Assembly (NCBI RefSeq): GCF_024105635.1
Contig: NZ_WYDQ01000001.1
Location: 3,100,501 to 3,164,500, forward strand
DNA length: 64,000 bases
Direction: 5' to 3'
Source of the DNA: Oceanicola sp. 502str15
GTDB lineage: Bacteria; Pseudomonadota; Alphaproteobacteria; Rhodobacterales; Rhodobacteraceae
In this document: piece by piece, positions 51,362-60,571 of the stretch
How positions within the stretch are numbered: position 1 is the stretch's first letter
Layout of the letters: each line of letters opens with the position of its first letter
Program-made: the position numbers and the translations under genes
Notes under the pieces: generated by a model
Databases searched by the model: none
The model's input: only the letters and a program-made list of their open reading frames with translations
Told to the model about the DNA's origin: nothing

Positions 51362-52798
51362 TCAAAACACGATCTGCGCGAGTTTGGTGTCGAGGTAGTC
51401 CTCGATCCCCTCGGAGCCGCCCTCGCGGCCCATGCCGGAAAAGTTGGTGCCGCCGAACGGGGCCTCGGATGCAGCGAGCGCAAAGGAGTTGATGCCGACC
51501 ATCCCGGCCTTCAGCCCAGCGACGGTGCGCCGCGCGCGAGCCGGGGAAGCGGTGAATGCATATGCGGCAAGGCCCATTTCGGAGGCATTGGCGCGGGCGA
51601 GCACCTCGTCTTCGTCGGAAAAGCTGGTGATGGCGGCGATTGGCCCGAAGTTCTCCTCGGCGAAGACTTTCATATCGTCGGTCACGCCGGTCAGGACGGT
51701 GGGCTCGTAGAAGTGGCCTTCGTTGAACTGCGCGGCACGTTGCCCGCCGATCTCGACACGGGCCCCGCCTTCGACGGCGCGTTGTACGGTGCTAACAATC
51801 TCCTTCAGTCGGTCGGCGTTGATCAGCGGACCCATGGCCACGCTCTCGTCCAGACCGTCGCCCAATTTGAGGCCCCTGGTGCGCTCCACGAAGCCCTCGA
51901 CGAAGGCATCATGCAGCGAGCTGTGGATGAAGAAGCGATCCGGTGAAACGCAGACCTGCCCGCAGTTGGCAAACTTGATCGGCACCGTGGCGTCGAGCGC
52001 GGCCTGCAAGTCGGCATCGTCGTAAAGGATGTAGGGCGCGTTTCCGCCCAGTTCCATCGAGACTTTCTTCACCGTGTCAGCTGCATCGCGGATCATCTGC
52101 TGGCCGATGCGTGTAGAGCCCGTCAGCGACACCTTGCGCACCCGCGCGTCTGCCATGATGGGGTCATAGGTGTTGGTGGTGGAGCCGACCACGAGGTTGA
52201 CGGCGCCATCGGGCAAGCCGCCCGCGCGGAGGCAGTCGACCATGATCATCGCCACGCCCGGCGTCTGCGATGACGGCCGCAGCACAACGGAGCAACCGGC
52301 GGCGAGCGCGGGCGCCAGCTTTCGGGCGGGCAGCGCGGCGGGGAAGTTCCAAGCGGTAAAGGCGCCGACTATGCCCACCGGCTCGCGACTCACTTCGATG
52401 CGACCGCCGGGAACGCGGCTTTGGACGAGGCGACCATAGATGCGGCGAGCCTCCTCGGCGTACCAGCGGAACTGGTCGCAGGCGAGTGTCCACTCCCGGG
52501 CGGATTGCGCGATCGGCTTGCCGGTTTCGGTTGAAATCATATGCGCGGCCTCATCGGCACGCTTGATCATCTCGTCGGCGATCCGGTGTAGTGCATCGGC
52601 GCGGCCGAAGCCGCCCATGTCCAGCAGAGGCTTGAGCGCGGTATCAGCGGCCTGGATCGCGGCGCGGGTGTCATCCGCCGAGGCGGCCGCCACGGTGCCG
52701 AGAGGTTTTTCGGTTGCCGGTGAGGTCACGTGCAGCGAGCCGGCTCCGGCACGCCAGGAGCCATCAATGAAACATCCGTACTTGTCGTATATGGTCAT
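51362..52798 (-). CDS. NAD(P)-dependent aldehyde dehydrogenase (succinate-semialdehyde-dehydrogenase-like)
   Basis: A 478-residue aldehyde dehydrogenase. The catalytic Cys283 (FANCGQVC), the Glu in MELGGNAPYI, the PVGIVGAFTAWNFP opening and the C-terminal APFGGTNFSGMGREGG are in order. The sequence is closest to succinate/glutarate-semialdehyde dehydrogenases, not to the CoA-acylating IolA type. It overlaps iolG by 4 bp and precedes the aldolase gene, suggesting that it oxidises an aldehyde from cyclitol breakdown. Confidence 0.93.
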   Translation of the reverse strand: MTIYDKYGCFIDGSWRAGAGSLHVTSPATEKPLGTVAAASADDTRAAIQAADTALKPLLDMGGFGRADALHRIADEMIKRADEAAHMISTETGKPIAQSAREWTLACDQFRWYAEEARRIYGRLVQSRVPGGRIEVSREPVGIVGAFTAWNFPAALPARKLAPALAAGCSVVLRPSSQTPGVAMIMVDCLRAGGLPDGAVNLVVGSTTNTYDPIMADARVRKVSLTGSTRIGQQMIRDAADTVKKVSMELGGNAPYILYDDADLQAALDATVPIKFANCGQVCVSPDRFFIHSSLHDAFVEGFVERTRGLKLGDGLDESVAMGPLINADRLKEIVSTVQRAVEGGARVEIGGQRAAQFNEGHFYEPTVLTGVTDDMKVFAEENFGPIAAITSFSDEDEVLARANASEMGLAAYAFTASPARARRTVAGLKAGMVGINSFALAASEAPFGGTNFSGMGREGGSEGIEDYLDTKLAQIVF

Positions 52799-53802
52799 AC
52801 CATTTCGCTGAGTTTGACAGGCCGGCCCTCTTGGGCGGAAACCCCCGCTGCTTCGGCGAGCAGGAGCGCCTTGTGTCCGTCATCGAAACCGACGGCGGGG
52901 GCCGTCTTGTTCTCGATTGCATCGACGAAGGCGTCGATCTCGGTGGCAAAGGCCTGCTGGTAGCGCTCGATGAAAAAGTTCAGGAGCGGCGCCTGCCGGT
53001 CGGTGAAGGTTGCACCATAGAGGCGCATGTTGTTCTCGGCCTGGTTCTCGGAAATCGCCATGCCGCCCGATCCAAACGCCTCGACCCGCTGGTCGTAGCC
53101 ATAGACGGCCTGGCGGGAGTTTGTGATGACGCACTGCTTGCCCGATGCCGTCGTCATGGTGACGGTGACGGTGTCATAATCATTGCAGCGCTCCATCAGC
53201 TCCGGAGAGACGAAGCGGGCTCCCACGGCCGAAACAGTCTCGAATTCCTCTCCCATGATGAAGCGCGCCATGTCGAAGTCATGGATCGTCATGTCGCGGA
53301 AGATGCCGCCCGAACCCTCGATATAGGCGTCGGGCGCCATGCCGGGATCTCGGGAGGTTATGGCAACCTGATGCACATCGCCGATCTGCCCGTCTTCGAT
53401 TGCCCTGCGCACCCCGGCGTGGCCGTTGTCGAAGCGCCGCACGAAGCCCAGCATGATCGGCACGCTGGTGCCGGCGATCTTTTCTGCGCAGGCCTTGACC
53501 CGATCGACCGAAAGGTCGATGGGCTTTTCGCACAGGCAGGGCTTGCCGGCGGCGACCGCAGCCTCGATGAAATCGACGTGGGTGGCGGTAGACGTGGCGA
53601 TCAGTACCGCATCGACATCATCCGAGGCAAAGACGTGTTCGGCGCTGGCAAATTCGGTGACGCCGAGCTTGTCGGCAACATCCTTCGATGCGGCCGAGAC
53701 GACATCGAAGACCCCGGCCAGGGCAGCGCGGGGATGGGCGTGGATATTTTCGGCATGCATGCGGCCAATTCGACCGCAGCCCAGAACTGCAATTCTAAGC
53801 AT
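52795..53802 (-). CDS. iolG: Inositol 2-dehydrogenase
   Basis: Oxidises myo-inositol (or an isomer) to the 2-keto compound with NAD. The 335-residue protein starts MLRIAVLGCGRIGRMHAENI, the typical IolG opening, and has the CEKPID motif at 91-96 and the DMTIHDFDMARFIMG active-site region. ATG 53802 is preceded by AGGGAGGAAT. First gene of the minus-strand operon, divergent from iolD across 101 bp. IolD and IolE beside it strengthen the call. Confidence 0.93.
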   Translation of the reverse strand: MLRIAVLGCGRIGRMHAENIHAHPRAALAGVFDVVSAASKDVADKLGVTEFASAEHVFASDDVDAVLIATSTATHVDFIEAAVAAGKPCLCEKPIDLSVDRVKACAEKIAGTSVPIMLGFVRRFDNGHAGVRRAIEDGQIGDVHQVAITSRDPGMAPDAYIEGSGGIFRDMTIHDFDMARFIMGEEFETVSAVGARFVSPELMERCNDYDTVTVTMTTASGKQCVITNSRQAVYGYDQRVEAFGSGGMAISENQAENNMRLYGATFTDRQAPLLNFFIERYQQAFATEIDAFVDAIENKTAPAVGFDDGHKALLLAEAAGVSAQEGRPVKLSEMV

Positions 53803-53823
53803 GGATTCCTCCCTCATGTTGCC

Positions 53824-53837
53824 GCAATGATCATTGC
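53824..53837. promoter_or_regulatory. Palindrome in the divergent iolG/iolD promoter region
   Basis: Perfect 14-bp palindrome GCAATGATCATTGC, 22 bp upstream of iolG and 67 bp upstream of iolD. It does not match the LacI operator at 48307-48324, so a different regulator may bind here. Confidence 0.6.
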
Positions 53838-53903
53838 AAACAGCACGCGGTGTCAATATACATTTCTACAGTGAGGAGATTCCATCCGCGGGAGGAGGCC
53901 GAG

Positions 53904-55775
53904 ATGCCCGAGAGAACAGTCCGCCTGACCATGGCTCAGGCGTTGGTGCGATACCTTTGCAACCAGTATACCGAGATCGACGGCGAGCGGGTTCAGCTCT
54001 TTGCCGGCGTGTTCGGTATTTTTGGCCATGGCAACGTCACCTGCCTGTCCGAAGCTCTGGAGCAGGTGCAGGATCAACTGCCAACCTGGCGCGGACAGAA
54101 CGAGCAATCCATGGCCCTTGCGGCGGTCGGATTTGCAAAGGCCAAGCTGCGCCGTCAGATCATGGTTGCCGCCTCTTCGGTTGGGCCCGGTGCCACCAAC
54201 ATGATCACCGCGGCAGGTGTGGCCCATGCCAACCGCCTGCCGGTGCTGCTCCTGTCCGGCGATACCTTTACCAACCGCCTGCCCGACCCGGTGTTGCAGC
54301 AGGTCGAGCACTATGGCTCTCCCTCGACCACGGTAAACGACGGCTTTCGTTGCGTGTCACGGTTCTGGGATCGCATCACGCATCCGGCGCAGATCCTGTC
54401 ATCGCTGCCGCAAGCGATCAGCACCATGCTGGACCCGGCCGATTGCGGCCCCGCCTTCATCGGCCTGCCGCAGGACATTCAGGAAATCGCCTACGATTAC
54501 CCCGAGAGTTTCTTTGCCGAGAAGACTTGGGTGATCCCGCGCCCGCGCCCCTCGCGCAACGAGGTCGCCGCAGCGGTGGAGCTGTTGAAGAGCGCCAAGA
54601 ACCCGCTGATCATTTCCGGTGGCGGTGTGCGCTATTCGGGCGCCAATGAGGCCCTGGCCGATTTTGCCGCCCGTCGCGGTATCCCCGTCACCGAGACCAT
54701 CGCCGGCAAGGGTGCGGTGGTGCATGACCACCCGGTCTATGTTGGCGCAATGGGGATTGAGGGCACCGATGCGGCCAAGGATTTGGCTGAAGCTGCGGAT
54801 GTGATCATCGCCGTGGGCACCCGGATGCAGGATTTCACCACCGGTTCATGGACGACGTTTTCCAGAGACGCGAAGTTTCTCAACATCAACGCGGCCCGCT
54901 TCGACGCCTCCAAACACTTTGCCGTGCCGGTCGTGGGCGACGCGCTGGAGTGCCTTTCGGAGATCGACGCCGAGCTTGGCGACTGGGTCTGCGACGCGAA
55001 CCACATGGAGAACGCGCAGAAGCTCTACGCCGAATGGAACACGCTGCTCGACGAAGGCCAAGCGCCGACCAACGCCGCTGTGCCCTCCTACGCGCAGGTG
55101 ATCGGCGTGGTGAACAAGATGGCCCGGCCAGAAGACACCATGGTGACGGCGGCAGGCGGCCTGCCCGGCGAAACCGCGAAGAACTGGCGGGTGAAAGCTC
55201 CCAATACCTATGATCTGGAGTTCGGCTTTTCCTGCATGGGCTACGAGATCGCCGGAGGTTGGGGCCATGCCATGGCCAAGACCGGCCCCGACGGGCAGAC
55301 AGGCGCGCCGATCGTCATGGTCGGCGACGGCTCCTACATGATGATGAACTCCGACATCTATTCGACCGTTCTGACCGGCCACAAGATGATCGTCGTGGTC
55401 TGTGACAACGGCGGCTTCGGGGTGATCAACCGGCTGCAGACCAACATGGGCGTGCCCGGTTTCAACAACTTGCTCAAGGACTCGCGGGTGCTGGACAAAA
55501 GCAACGTCCCGCATGTCGACTTTGCCGCCCACGCCCGCGCGATGGGGGCCGAAGCGCGCCACTGCGAAAGCCTTGCCGATCTGGAGGCTGCGATGGAGTG
55601 GGCGCAGGGGACCGACCGAACAACCGTGCTGACCATCAACTCGGACGCCCATGCTTGGACGCCGGGCGGGGCGGATTGGTACGTCGGCGTGCCGGAAATC
55701 AACGAGCGCGAAAGCGTTCGCAAGGCGCGTGAGGGCCAGGAAGCCTTCCGCAACAAGCAACGCCGGGGGGTGTGA
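53904..55775 (+). CDS. iolD: 3D-(3,5/4)-trihydroxycyclohexane-1,2-dione hydrolase
   Basis: A thiamine-diphosphate enzyme that opens the cyclitol ring to 5-deoxy-D-glucuronate in the standard pathway. The 623-residue protein has the N-terminal PYR domain with the activating Glu (GQNEQSMALAAVGFAKA), a central domain and a C-terminal PP domain with GDGSYMMMNSD for Mg and diphosphate binding. ATG 53904 follows GGAGGAGG at 53891-53898. The open frame before it starts in the promoter and is rejected. First gene of the plus-strand operon. Confidence 0.95.
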   Translation: MPERTVRLTMAQALVRYLCNQYTEIDGERVQLFAGVFGIFGHGNVTCLSEALEQVQDQLPTWRGQNEQSMALAAVGFAKAKLRRQIMVAASSVGPGATNMITAAGVAHANRLPVLLLSGDTFTNRLPDPVLQQVEHYGSPSTTVNDGFRCVSRFWDRITHPAQILSSLPQAISTMLDPADCGPAFIGLPQDIQEIAYDYPESFFAEKTWVIPRPRPSRNEVAAAVELLKSAKNPLIISGGGVRYSGANEALADFAARRGIPVTETIAGKGAVVHDHPVYVGAMGIEGTDAAKDLAEAADVIIAVGTRMQDFTTGSWTTFSRDAKFLNINAARFDASKHFAVPVVGDALECLSEIDAELGDWVCDANHMENAQKLYAEWNTLLDEGQAPTNAAVPSYAQVIGVVNKMARPEDTMVTAAGGLPGETAKNWRVKAPNTYDLEFGFSCMGYEIAGGWGHAMAKTGPDGQTGAPIVMVGDGSYMMMNSDIYSTVLTGHKMIVVVCDNGGFGVINRLQTNMGVPGFNNLLKDSRVLDKSNVPHVDFAAHARAMGAEARHCESLADLEAAMEWAQGTDRTTVLTINSDAHAWTPGGADWYVGVPEINERESVRKAREGQEAFRNKQRRGV

Positions 55776-55779
55776 TCAA

Positions 55780-56676
55780 ATGTTGAAAGCGAAGCTGGGC
55801 ATTGCGCCGATCGCGTGGTGGAACGACGATCTTGAAGAACTTTCGGACGACGTCTCGCTGGATGAATGCCTGCGCCAGGCGGCGCAGGCGGGGCTCACCG
55901 GAATGGAAACGGGCCGACGCTTTCCGATGAACGAAGCCGACCTCGGGCCGGTACTTGCGCAGCACGGCATTTCTGTCTGTGGGGGCTGGTTTTCGGGCAT
56001 GCTGCTGGACGGCGATATCGAGGCCGAGAAAGAGCGGATCGCCGAGCAATTGGCGCTGTTCAAGGCTGTGGATGCGCCCTGCATCGTCTATGGCGAGGTT
56101 GCCCGTTCCGTTCAGGGCGAGCGGCACACTCCGCTGGCGCAGAAACCGGTGATCACCGAGGCCGAAATGGCGGCCTACGGGCGCAAGCTTTCGGACTTCG
56201 CCGATTGGTGCGCAGCGGAAGGCATGCCGATCGCCTATCACCACCACATGGCCGCCGCCGTGGAGACGGAAGCGGAACTGGACCTGCTGATGAAGCACTC
56301 CACGGTGCCGCTGCTTTTCGACGCGGGCCACATGGCCTTTGCCGGAGGCGATGTCTTCAGGGTGATCGAGAACCACCATGCTCGCATTCTTCATGTTCAT
56401 ACGAAGGACGTGCGCCAGGAGGTGATTTCGGGCCTGGACCGGAGCGGCGAAAGTTTCCTCGACGCCGTCATCAAGGGGGCCTTCACGGTACCCGGCGACG
56501 GTAGCCTGGATTTTGAAGCGATCGTGAAGGCGCTCGCCGCGAAGGGCTATCAGGGCTGGTTCGTGATCGAGGCCGAGCAGGACCCCAAGGCGAACCCGCC
56601 ACTCGACATGGCCATCAAGGGCCGGGCCGAACTGAAACGCGTCATGGACGCGGCCGGATACGAGGTGATTTCATGA
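55780..56676 (+). CDS. iolE: Inosose dehydratase (IolE)
   Basis: Removes water from 2-keto-myo-inositol to give the dione substrate of IolD. The 298-residue TIM-barrel protein has the family opening LGIAPIAWWNDDLEELSDD, the AYHHHMAAAVETEAE metal/active-site region, LFDAGHMAFAGGD and HVHTKDVR. ATG 55780 lies 4 bp after the iolD stop. Its stop overlaps the SDR start by 4 bp. Confidence 0.94.
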   Translation: MLKAKLGIAPIAWWNDDLEELSDDVSLDECLRQAAQAGLTGMETGRRFPMNEADLGPVLAQHGISVCGGWFSGMLLDGDIEAEKERIAEQLALFKAVDAPCIVYGEVARSVQGERHTPLAQKPVITEAEMAAYGRKLSDFADWCAAEGMPIAYHHHMAAAVETEAELDLLMKHSTVPLLFDAGHMAFAGGDVFRVIENHHARILHVHTKDVRQEVISGLDRSGESFLDAVIKGAFTVPGDGSLDFEAIVKALAAKGYQGWFVIEAEQDPKANPPLDMAIKGRAELKRVMDAAGYEVIS

Positions 56677-57485
56677 ACCGGATCGACGGAAAGGTCGCCG
56701 TTGTCACGGGCGGCACGCAGGGCCTTGGGGCCGCGATTGCAAAGCTGTTTGCCGAAGCCGGGGCTGCCGGGATCGTTATTGTCGGGCGCGGCACGGAGAA
56801 GGGCGAGAAGGTCGCCGCCGAGATCAAGGCAGCACATGGCACCGATGTGCGTATGGTCTCTGCCGACCTCGGCAATGTGGACGATGTGCGCAAGATCATG
56901 GAGTCCGCCGATGGCGCCTTCGGTCGGGTCGACATTCTGGTCAATGCGGCCGGGCTGACCGACCGGGGCAACATCCTCTCGACCGACCCTGAGCTTTTTG
57001 ACCGGATGTTCGCCGTGAACGCGCGCGCGCCCTTCTTCCTGATGCAGGACGCGGCCAAGATCATGATCCGTGAAGGCATCGAAGGCCGCATCGTCAACAT
57101 CGGCTCGATGTCGGAGCACGCCGGTCAGCCCTTTCTTGCGCCCTACTCCGCCTCCAAGGGTGCGCTGGCCACGATGACGCGGAACGCCGGTTTTGCCCTG
57201 ATGCGAAACCGCATCCACGTTAACCAGCTCGCGATCGGCTGGATGAACTCGGACCATGAGCGCAAGCTCGTCGAGCAGGAAACCGGCGATGCCAGCTTCA
57301 TCGACCGCGCCGCCGCCGGCAAGCCCTTCGGGCGTATCCTCGACCCCCGCGAGGTGGCGAAGGCGGTGCTCTGGATGGCCTCGGAAGACAGCGGCATGAT
57401 GACCGGCGCGATCATCAACTTCGACCAGTCGATCTGGGGGGCCTATGATGACGCACCGGTCCCGGAAGCTGCGCTGGAAGGCTGA
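56673..57485 (+). CDS. Short-chain dehydrogenase in the cyclitol operon
   Basis: A 270-residue classical SDR with TGGTQGLGAAIAK near residue 12, serine in NIGSMSEHAG and the YSASK catalytic motif at about 158-162. The GWMNSDHERKLVEQETGD loop after the active site is unusual. Coupled to iolE by an ATGA overlap. Likely acts on an intermediate or another isomer; the exact step is not readable. Confidence 0.9.
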   Translation: MNRIDGKVAVVTGGTQGLGAAIAKLFAEAGAAGIVIVGRGTEKGEKVAAEIKAAHGTDVRMVSADLGNVDDVRKIMESADGAFGRVDILVNAAGLTDRGNILSTDPELFDRMFAVNARAPFFLMQDAAKIMIREGIEGRIVNIGSMSEHAGQPFLAPYSASKGALATMTRNAGFALMRNRIHVNQLAIGWMNSDHERKLVEQETGDASFIDRAAAGKPFGRILDPREVAKAVLWMASEDSGMMTGAIINFDQSIWGAYDDAPVPEAALEG

Positions 57486-57507
57486 ACACCTAGCGGACCA
57501 TCAAGGG

Positions 57508-57530
57508 ACCGGGCGTCTACCTCGCCCGGT
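57508..57530 (+). terminator. Stem-loop after the iolD-iolE-SDR operon
   Basis: Perfect 8-bp arms ACCGGGCG (57508-57515) and CGCCCGGT (57523-57530) with a 7-nt loop, 22 bp after the SDR stop. No T-tract. Confidence 0.65.
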
Positions 57531-57569
57531 TCGTGGCGGACGCGGCGCCATGGAGCTGCCTTTCCCACT

Positions 57570-57586
57570 TGACCGAATAAAAGTCA
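57570..57586. promoter_or_regulatory. Possible operator upstream of the iron-transport operon
   Basis: TGAC-N9-GTCA inverted repeat about 100 bp upstream of the receptor gene. It loosely resembles the TGA-N9-TCA iron-Rhodo-box, though here the TGA/TCA arms are 11 bp apart, so the match is not exact. Confidence 0.3.
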
Positions 57587-57687
57587 GATTGCCCAAGTCG
57601 CATTGACTCCCAGTGGCCCGCCTTGGTCTATGGGGCCAGCCAGAGGATGTTCTCGAGCCATTCCCGATTGCAGAACGGAGTGACCCG

Positions 57688-58614
57688 ATGATCCGCGCTA
57701 CTCTCGTGCTATTGCTCAGTATCTTCCCGCTTGCCGCCAAGGCCTGCGAGGGTATCGCCATCGAGGACTCAGGGGTTTACACGGGGCCGCTCTGCCTTGC
57801 CGATGTGCCGCGACGGGTGGTGGTGCTCGATGCGAGCTTCGGCCTCGGGATCGGGATGGATGTGGGGCTGCCCATTGTCGGCGCGCCGCTGGAACGGATG
57901 AGCGATGCGGCGCTGCATGCGCGGGCCGTGGATGCGAAGATCACCTCGCTCGGCTTTGTCACCGAGCCCAGCCTAGAGACGCTGGTGGCTTTGCAGCCCG
58001 ATCTGATCGTCGGCTTCGTCGGCAGCGAGTCGATGGCAAGCGGGATCTATCCGATGGTGTCGCAACTCGCGCCAACGCTGCTCTACACCAGCACCGACTG
58101 GCGCGCGTTCTACAGGCTGATGGCGGGGCTCACGGGCCGGGAGGCGGCGGTTGCGTCGCAGCTCTCCGCACTGGATGACCGGATTGCCGAAGTGGCGGCA
58201 CGGATGCCGGAGACGACGGTTTCGGTGGTGCGCATCACCTCGTGGGATTTTCAGGTCTACCTCGACAGCCCGGGCGGCTATGCGCCCTTCAACATCATGC
58301 GCCAGGCGGGGGTAAACCGCTCGACCTATGAAACCACCGACAACCCGTCGGAGGCGCTGAAGCGGCCCGACTGGGAGCAACTGGCGCAGCTCGACGGCGA
58401 TGTGCTGCTCTATATCGTCGGTGGCACCAACGACAGCGACAAGGATGGCCGCCACGAAGAGGTTCTGGCCAACCCGCTCTGGCAGATGCTTCCGGCGGTG
58501 CAGGCAGGTCGCGTTCATCGCGTCGACCACGGGCATTGGATGCAGTTTTCGGGCCTCGCCTCGGCCCATGCAGTGCTGGATGACCTCGAACGCTATGTGA
58601 TCGGCCCGCAATGA
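57688..58614 (+). CDS. Iron-siderophore ABC transporter substrate-binding protein
   Basis: A 308-residue periplasmic receptor of the FecB/FhuD class (Peripla_BP_2). Signal peptide about 1-18 (ending AAKAC), then CLADVPRRVVVLDASFGLGIGMDVGLPIVG and a helical backbone typical of class III receptors. Start ATG 57688 follows CGGAGTG. First gene of an operon with two FecCD permeases, an ATPase and a TonB-dependent receptor. The siderophore type is not readable. Confidence 0.92.
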   Translation: MIRATLVLLLSIFPLAAKACEGIAIEDSGVYTGPLCLADVPRRVVVLDASFGLGIGMDVGLPIVGAPLERMSDAALHARAVDAKITSLGFVTEPSLETLVALQPDLIVGFVGSESMASGIYPMVSQLAPTLLYTSTDWRAFYRLMAGLTGREAAVASQLSALDDRIAEVAARMPETTVSVVRITSWDFQVYLDSPGGYAPFNIMRQAGVNRSTYETTDNPSEALKRPDWEQLAQLDGDVLLYIVGGTNDSDKDGRHEEVLANPLWQMLPAVQAGRVHRVDHGHWMQFSGLASAHAVLDDLERYVIGPQ

Positions 58615-59600
58615 GGCGCACCCTCCTCGCCGCTGCTCTGCTCGCTTTGCTGATCGTGCTCGTCGCGCTGTGGTCACTGGTCACGGGAAGCGCCGGGCTT
58701 ACTGTGGGCGAAGCGATGCGGGCGTTGTTCGCGCCGGGGGAGGGGCGCAGCGACGTGATCCTCTGGCAAGTACGGCTGCCGCGGGTGGTGGCGGCCGTTG
58801 CGGCGGGTGCGGCGCTGGGAGCGGCCGGGGCGATCATGCAGGCGGTCACCGGCAACCCGCTGGCTGAGCCGGGCCTCATGGGGGTGAACGCGGGTGCCGC
58901 TTTTGCGGTGGTGCTGGCGCTTTCGGTCTTTGGCGTGACGGCAAGCGGAGCGCTGACCTGGTGCGCCTTCGGCGGCGCAGGCGCGACGGCGGTGCTGGTC
59001 TATGCCATGGCATCGGCCGGGCGCGGCGGGCCAACACCGATCCGGCTTGTGCTGGCCGGGGTGATCGTTGGCACCTTTCTTGGCGCGCTCACCACCGCCA
59101 TCCTCCTGATCGACAGCCAGACACTGGATGCGGTGCGGTTCTGGACCGCTGGCAGCCTGAAGGGCCGCCAGCTTGCACAGATCCTGCCGGTTCTGCCCTA
59201 TGTGGCGGCGTCGCTCGTTGCGGCGCTGGTGTTTGCCCGGCAGTTCACCACCCTCGGCCTGGGTGGAGACGTGGCCCGAAGCATCGGGCAGAACCCGGCA
59301 CTCTGGCGGGCAATCGCAGCGGGCTGCGTGGTGGGCCTCGCAGGCTCGGCAGTGTCAATCGCCGGGCCGCTCGGGCTTGTCGGGCTGGTGGTGCCGCATA
59401 TGGTGCGACTCACGCTTGGCGGCGGATACGGGCGGATCGTGCCGCTCTCGATTCTCGGAGCGGCGGCGCTGACCTTGCTGGCCGACACCGCGCCGCGAGC
59501 ACTGCTGGGCGTGGATTTGCCCGCGGGCATCACTCTGGCGCTCATCGGCGCGCCGTTCTTCATCTGTCTGGCGCGCAGCCATGGAGCGGTGCGGGGATGA
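58611..59600 (+). CDS. Iron-siderophore ABC transporter permease (FecC-like)
   Basis: A 329-residue permease of the FecCD family with about nine hydrophobic segments. The RLPRVVAAVAAGAALGAAGAIMQAVTGNPLAEPGLMGVNAGA region and the GLVGLVVPHMVR loop that contacts the ATPase are characteristic. It overlaps the receptor stop and the next permease start by 4 bp each. Confidence 0.94.
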   Translation: MRRTLLAAALLALLIVLVALWSLVTGSAGLTVGEAMRALFAPGEGRSDVILWQVRLPRVVAAVAAGAALGAAGAIMQAVTGNPLAEPGLMGVNAGAAFAVVLALSVFGVTASGALTWCAFGGAGATAVLVYAMASAGRGGPTPIRLVLAGVIVGTFLGALTTAILLIDSQTLDAVRFWTAGSLKGRQLAQILPVLPYVAASLVAALVFARQFTTLGLGGDVARSIGQNPALWRAIAAGCVVGLAGSAVSIAGPLGLVGLVVPHMVRLTLGGGYGRIVPLSILGAAALTLLADTAPRALLGVDLPAGITLALIGAPFFICLARSHGAVRG

Positions 59601-60571
59601 GAATTGCCGGGCTCGCGCTCATCGTCTCCCTCGCCTTTGTCGCCGCGCTGGTGGTGGGCGATCATCCGGTTCCGCCGCAAGAGGTGTTGAGCGCGCTCTT
59701 CGGGGCAGATGGCGTGCCAACACCCTCGCGAGTCATCGTCAACGAGCTGCGGCTGCCACGCGCGGTCATGGCGCTGCTGGTGGGGGCGGCGCTGGCGGTG
59801 GCGGGGGCCATCGCGCAGGCGGTGATGCGCAACCCGCTGGCCGATCCGGGGATCGTGGGTATCAACGCCGGGGCGGCGCTGGCAGCGATGGTGGTGGTCG
59901 TGCAGGTCGGTAGCCTACCCGAGACGGCATTGCCATGGCTCACCTTTGGCGGAGCGCTTTCCATGGCGGCTTTGATCCATGCCCTTGCATGGCGGCAAGG
60001 CACCACTGGTACGCGCATCATTCTGGTTGGCATCGGGCTTTCGGCGCTGGCCGGGGCAGGGGCCAGCGCGATCTCGGTCTTCGGTGAGCCGGCGGCTGTG
60101 CAGCGTGCGATGGTTTGGCTGGCGGGCTCTCTGCAGGGCAGCCGGTGGGAGCGGGTGCCACATCTGCTCCTGTGGGCCGTGCCGCCGGCGCTCCTGGTCT
60201 GGGCCGCCGCGCGCGAGTTCGACCTGATCGCGCTGGGGGATGAAGTGGCACTGGCGCGGGGCCAGAGCGTGAACCTTGCCCGGGCGACGGCCATTCTCGC
60301 CTGCGCCCTTCTCTCGGGCGCGGCGGTGGCGGCTGCGGGGCTGGTGGCTTTCGTGGGTCTCGCCGCGCCCCATATCGCCCGCGCGCTGGTCGGCCCGCGC
60401 CACGCTAGACTGATCCCGACCTCGGCGCTGGTGGGCGCCGGACTTCTGCTCTGCGCCGACATCACCGCCCGCGCCGCCGCGCCACCGCTGCAACTGCCCG
60501 TGGGCCTCGTCACTGCGCTGCTCGGCGCGCCCTTCTTTGCCTATCTTCTGTGGAAACGCCGCAATGACTGA
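59597..60571 (+). CDS. Iron-siderophore ABC transporter permease (FecD-like)
   Basis: A 324-residue second FecCD permease. It shows the same RLPRAVMALLVGAALAVAGAIAQAVMRNPLADPGIVGINAG motif and a VAFVGLAAPHIAR coupling loop. ATG 59597 overlaps the FecC-like stop (ATGA). The open frame far upstream of this is a shadow of the first permease gene. Confidence 0.94.
   Translation: MRIAGLALIVSLAFVAALVVGDHPVPPQEVLSALFGADGVPTPSRVIVNELRLPRAVMALLVGAALAVAGAIAQAVMRNPLADPGIVGINAGAALAAMVVVVQVGSLPETALPWLTFGGALSMAALIHALAWRQGTTGTRIILVGIGLSALAGAGASAISVFGEPAAVQRAMVWLAGSLQGSRWERVPHLLLWAVPPALLVWAAAREFDLIALGDEVALARGQSVNLARATAILACALLSGAAVAAAGLVAFVGLAAPHIARALVGPRHARLIPTSALVGAGLLLCADITARAAAPPLQLPVGLVTALLGAPFFAYLLWKRRND

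Noticed and set aside
53850..53903. Longer IolD starting at 53850
   Set aside because: The upstream codons lie in the promoter region and lack a ribosome binding site, while ATG 53904 follows a strong GGAGGAGG.
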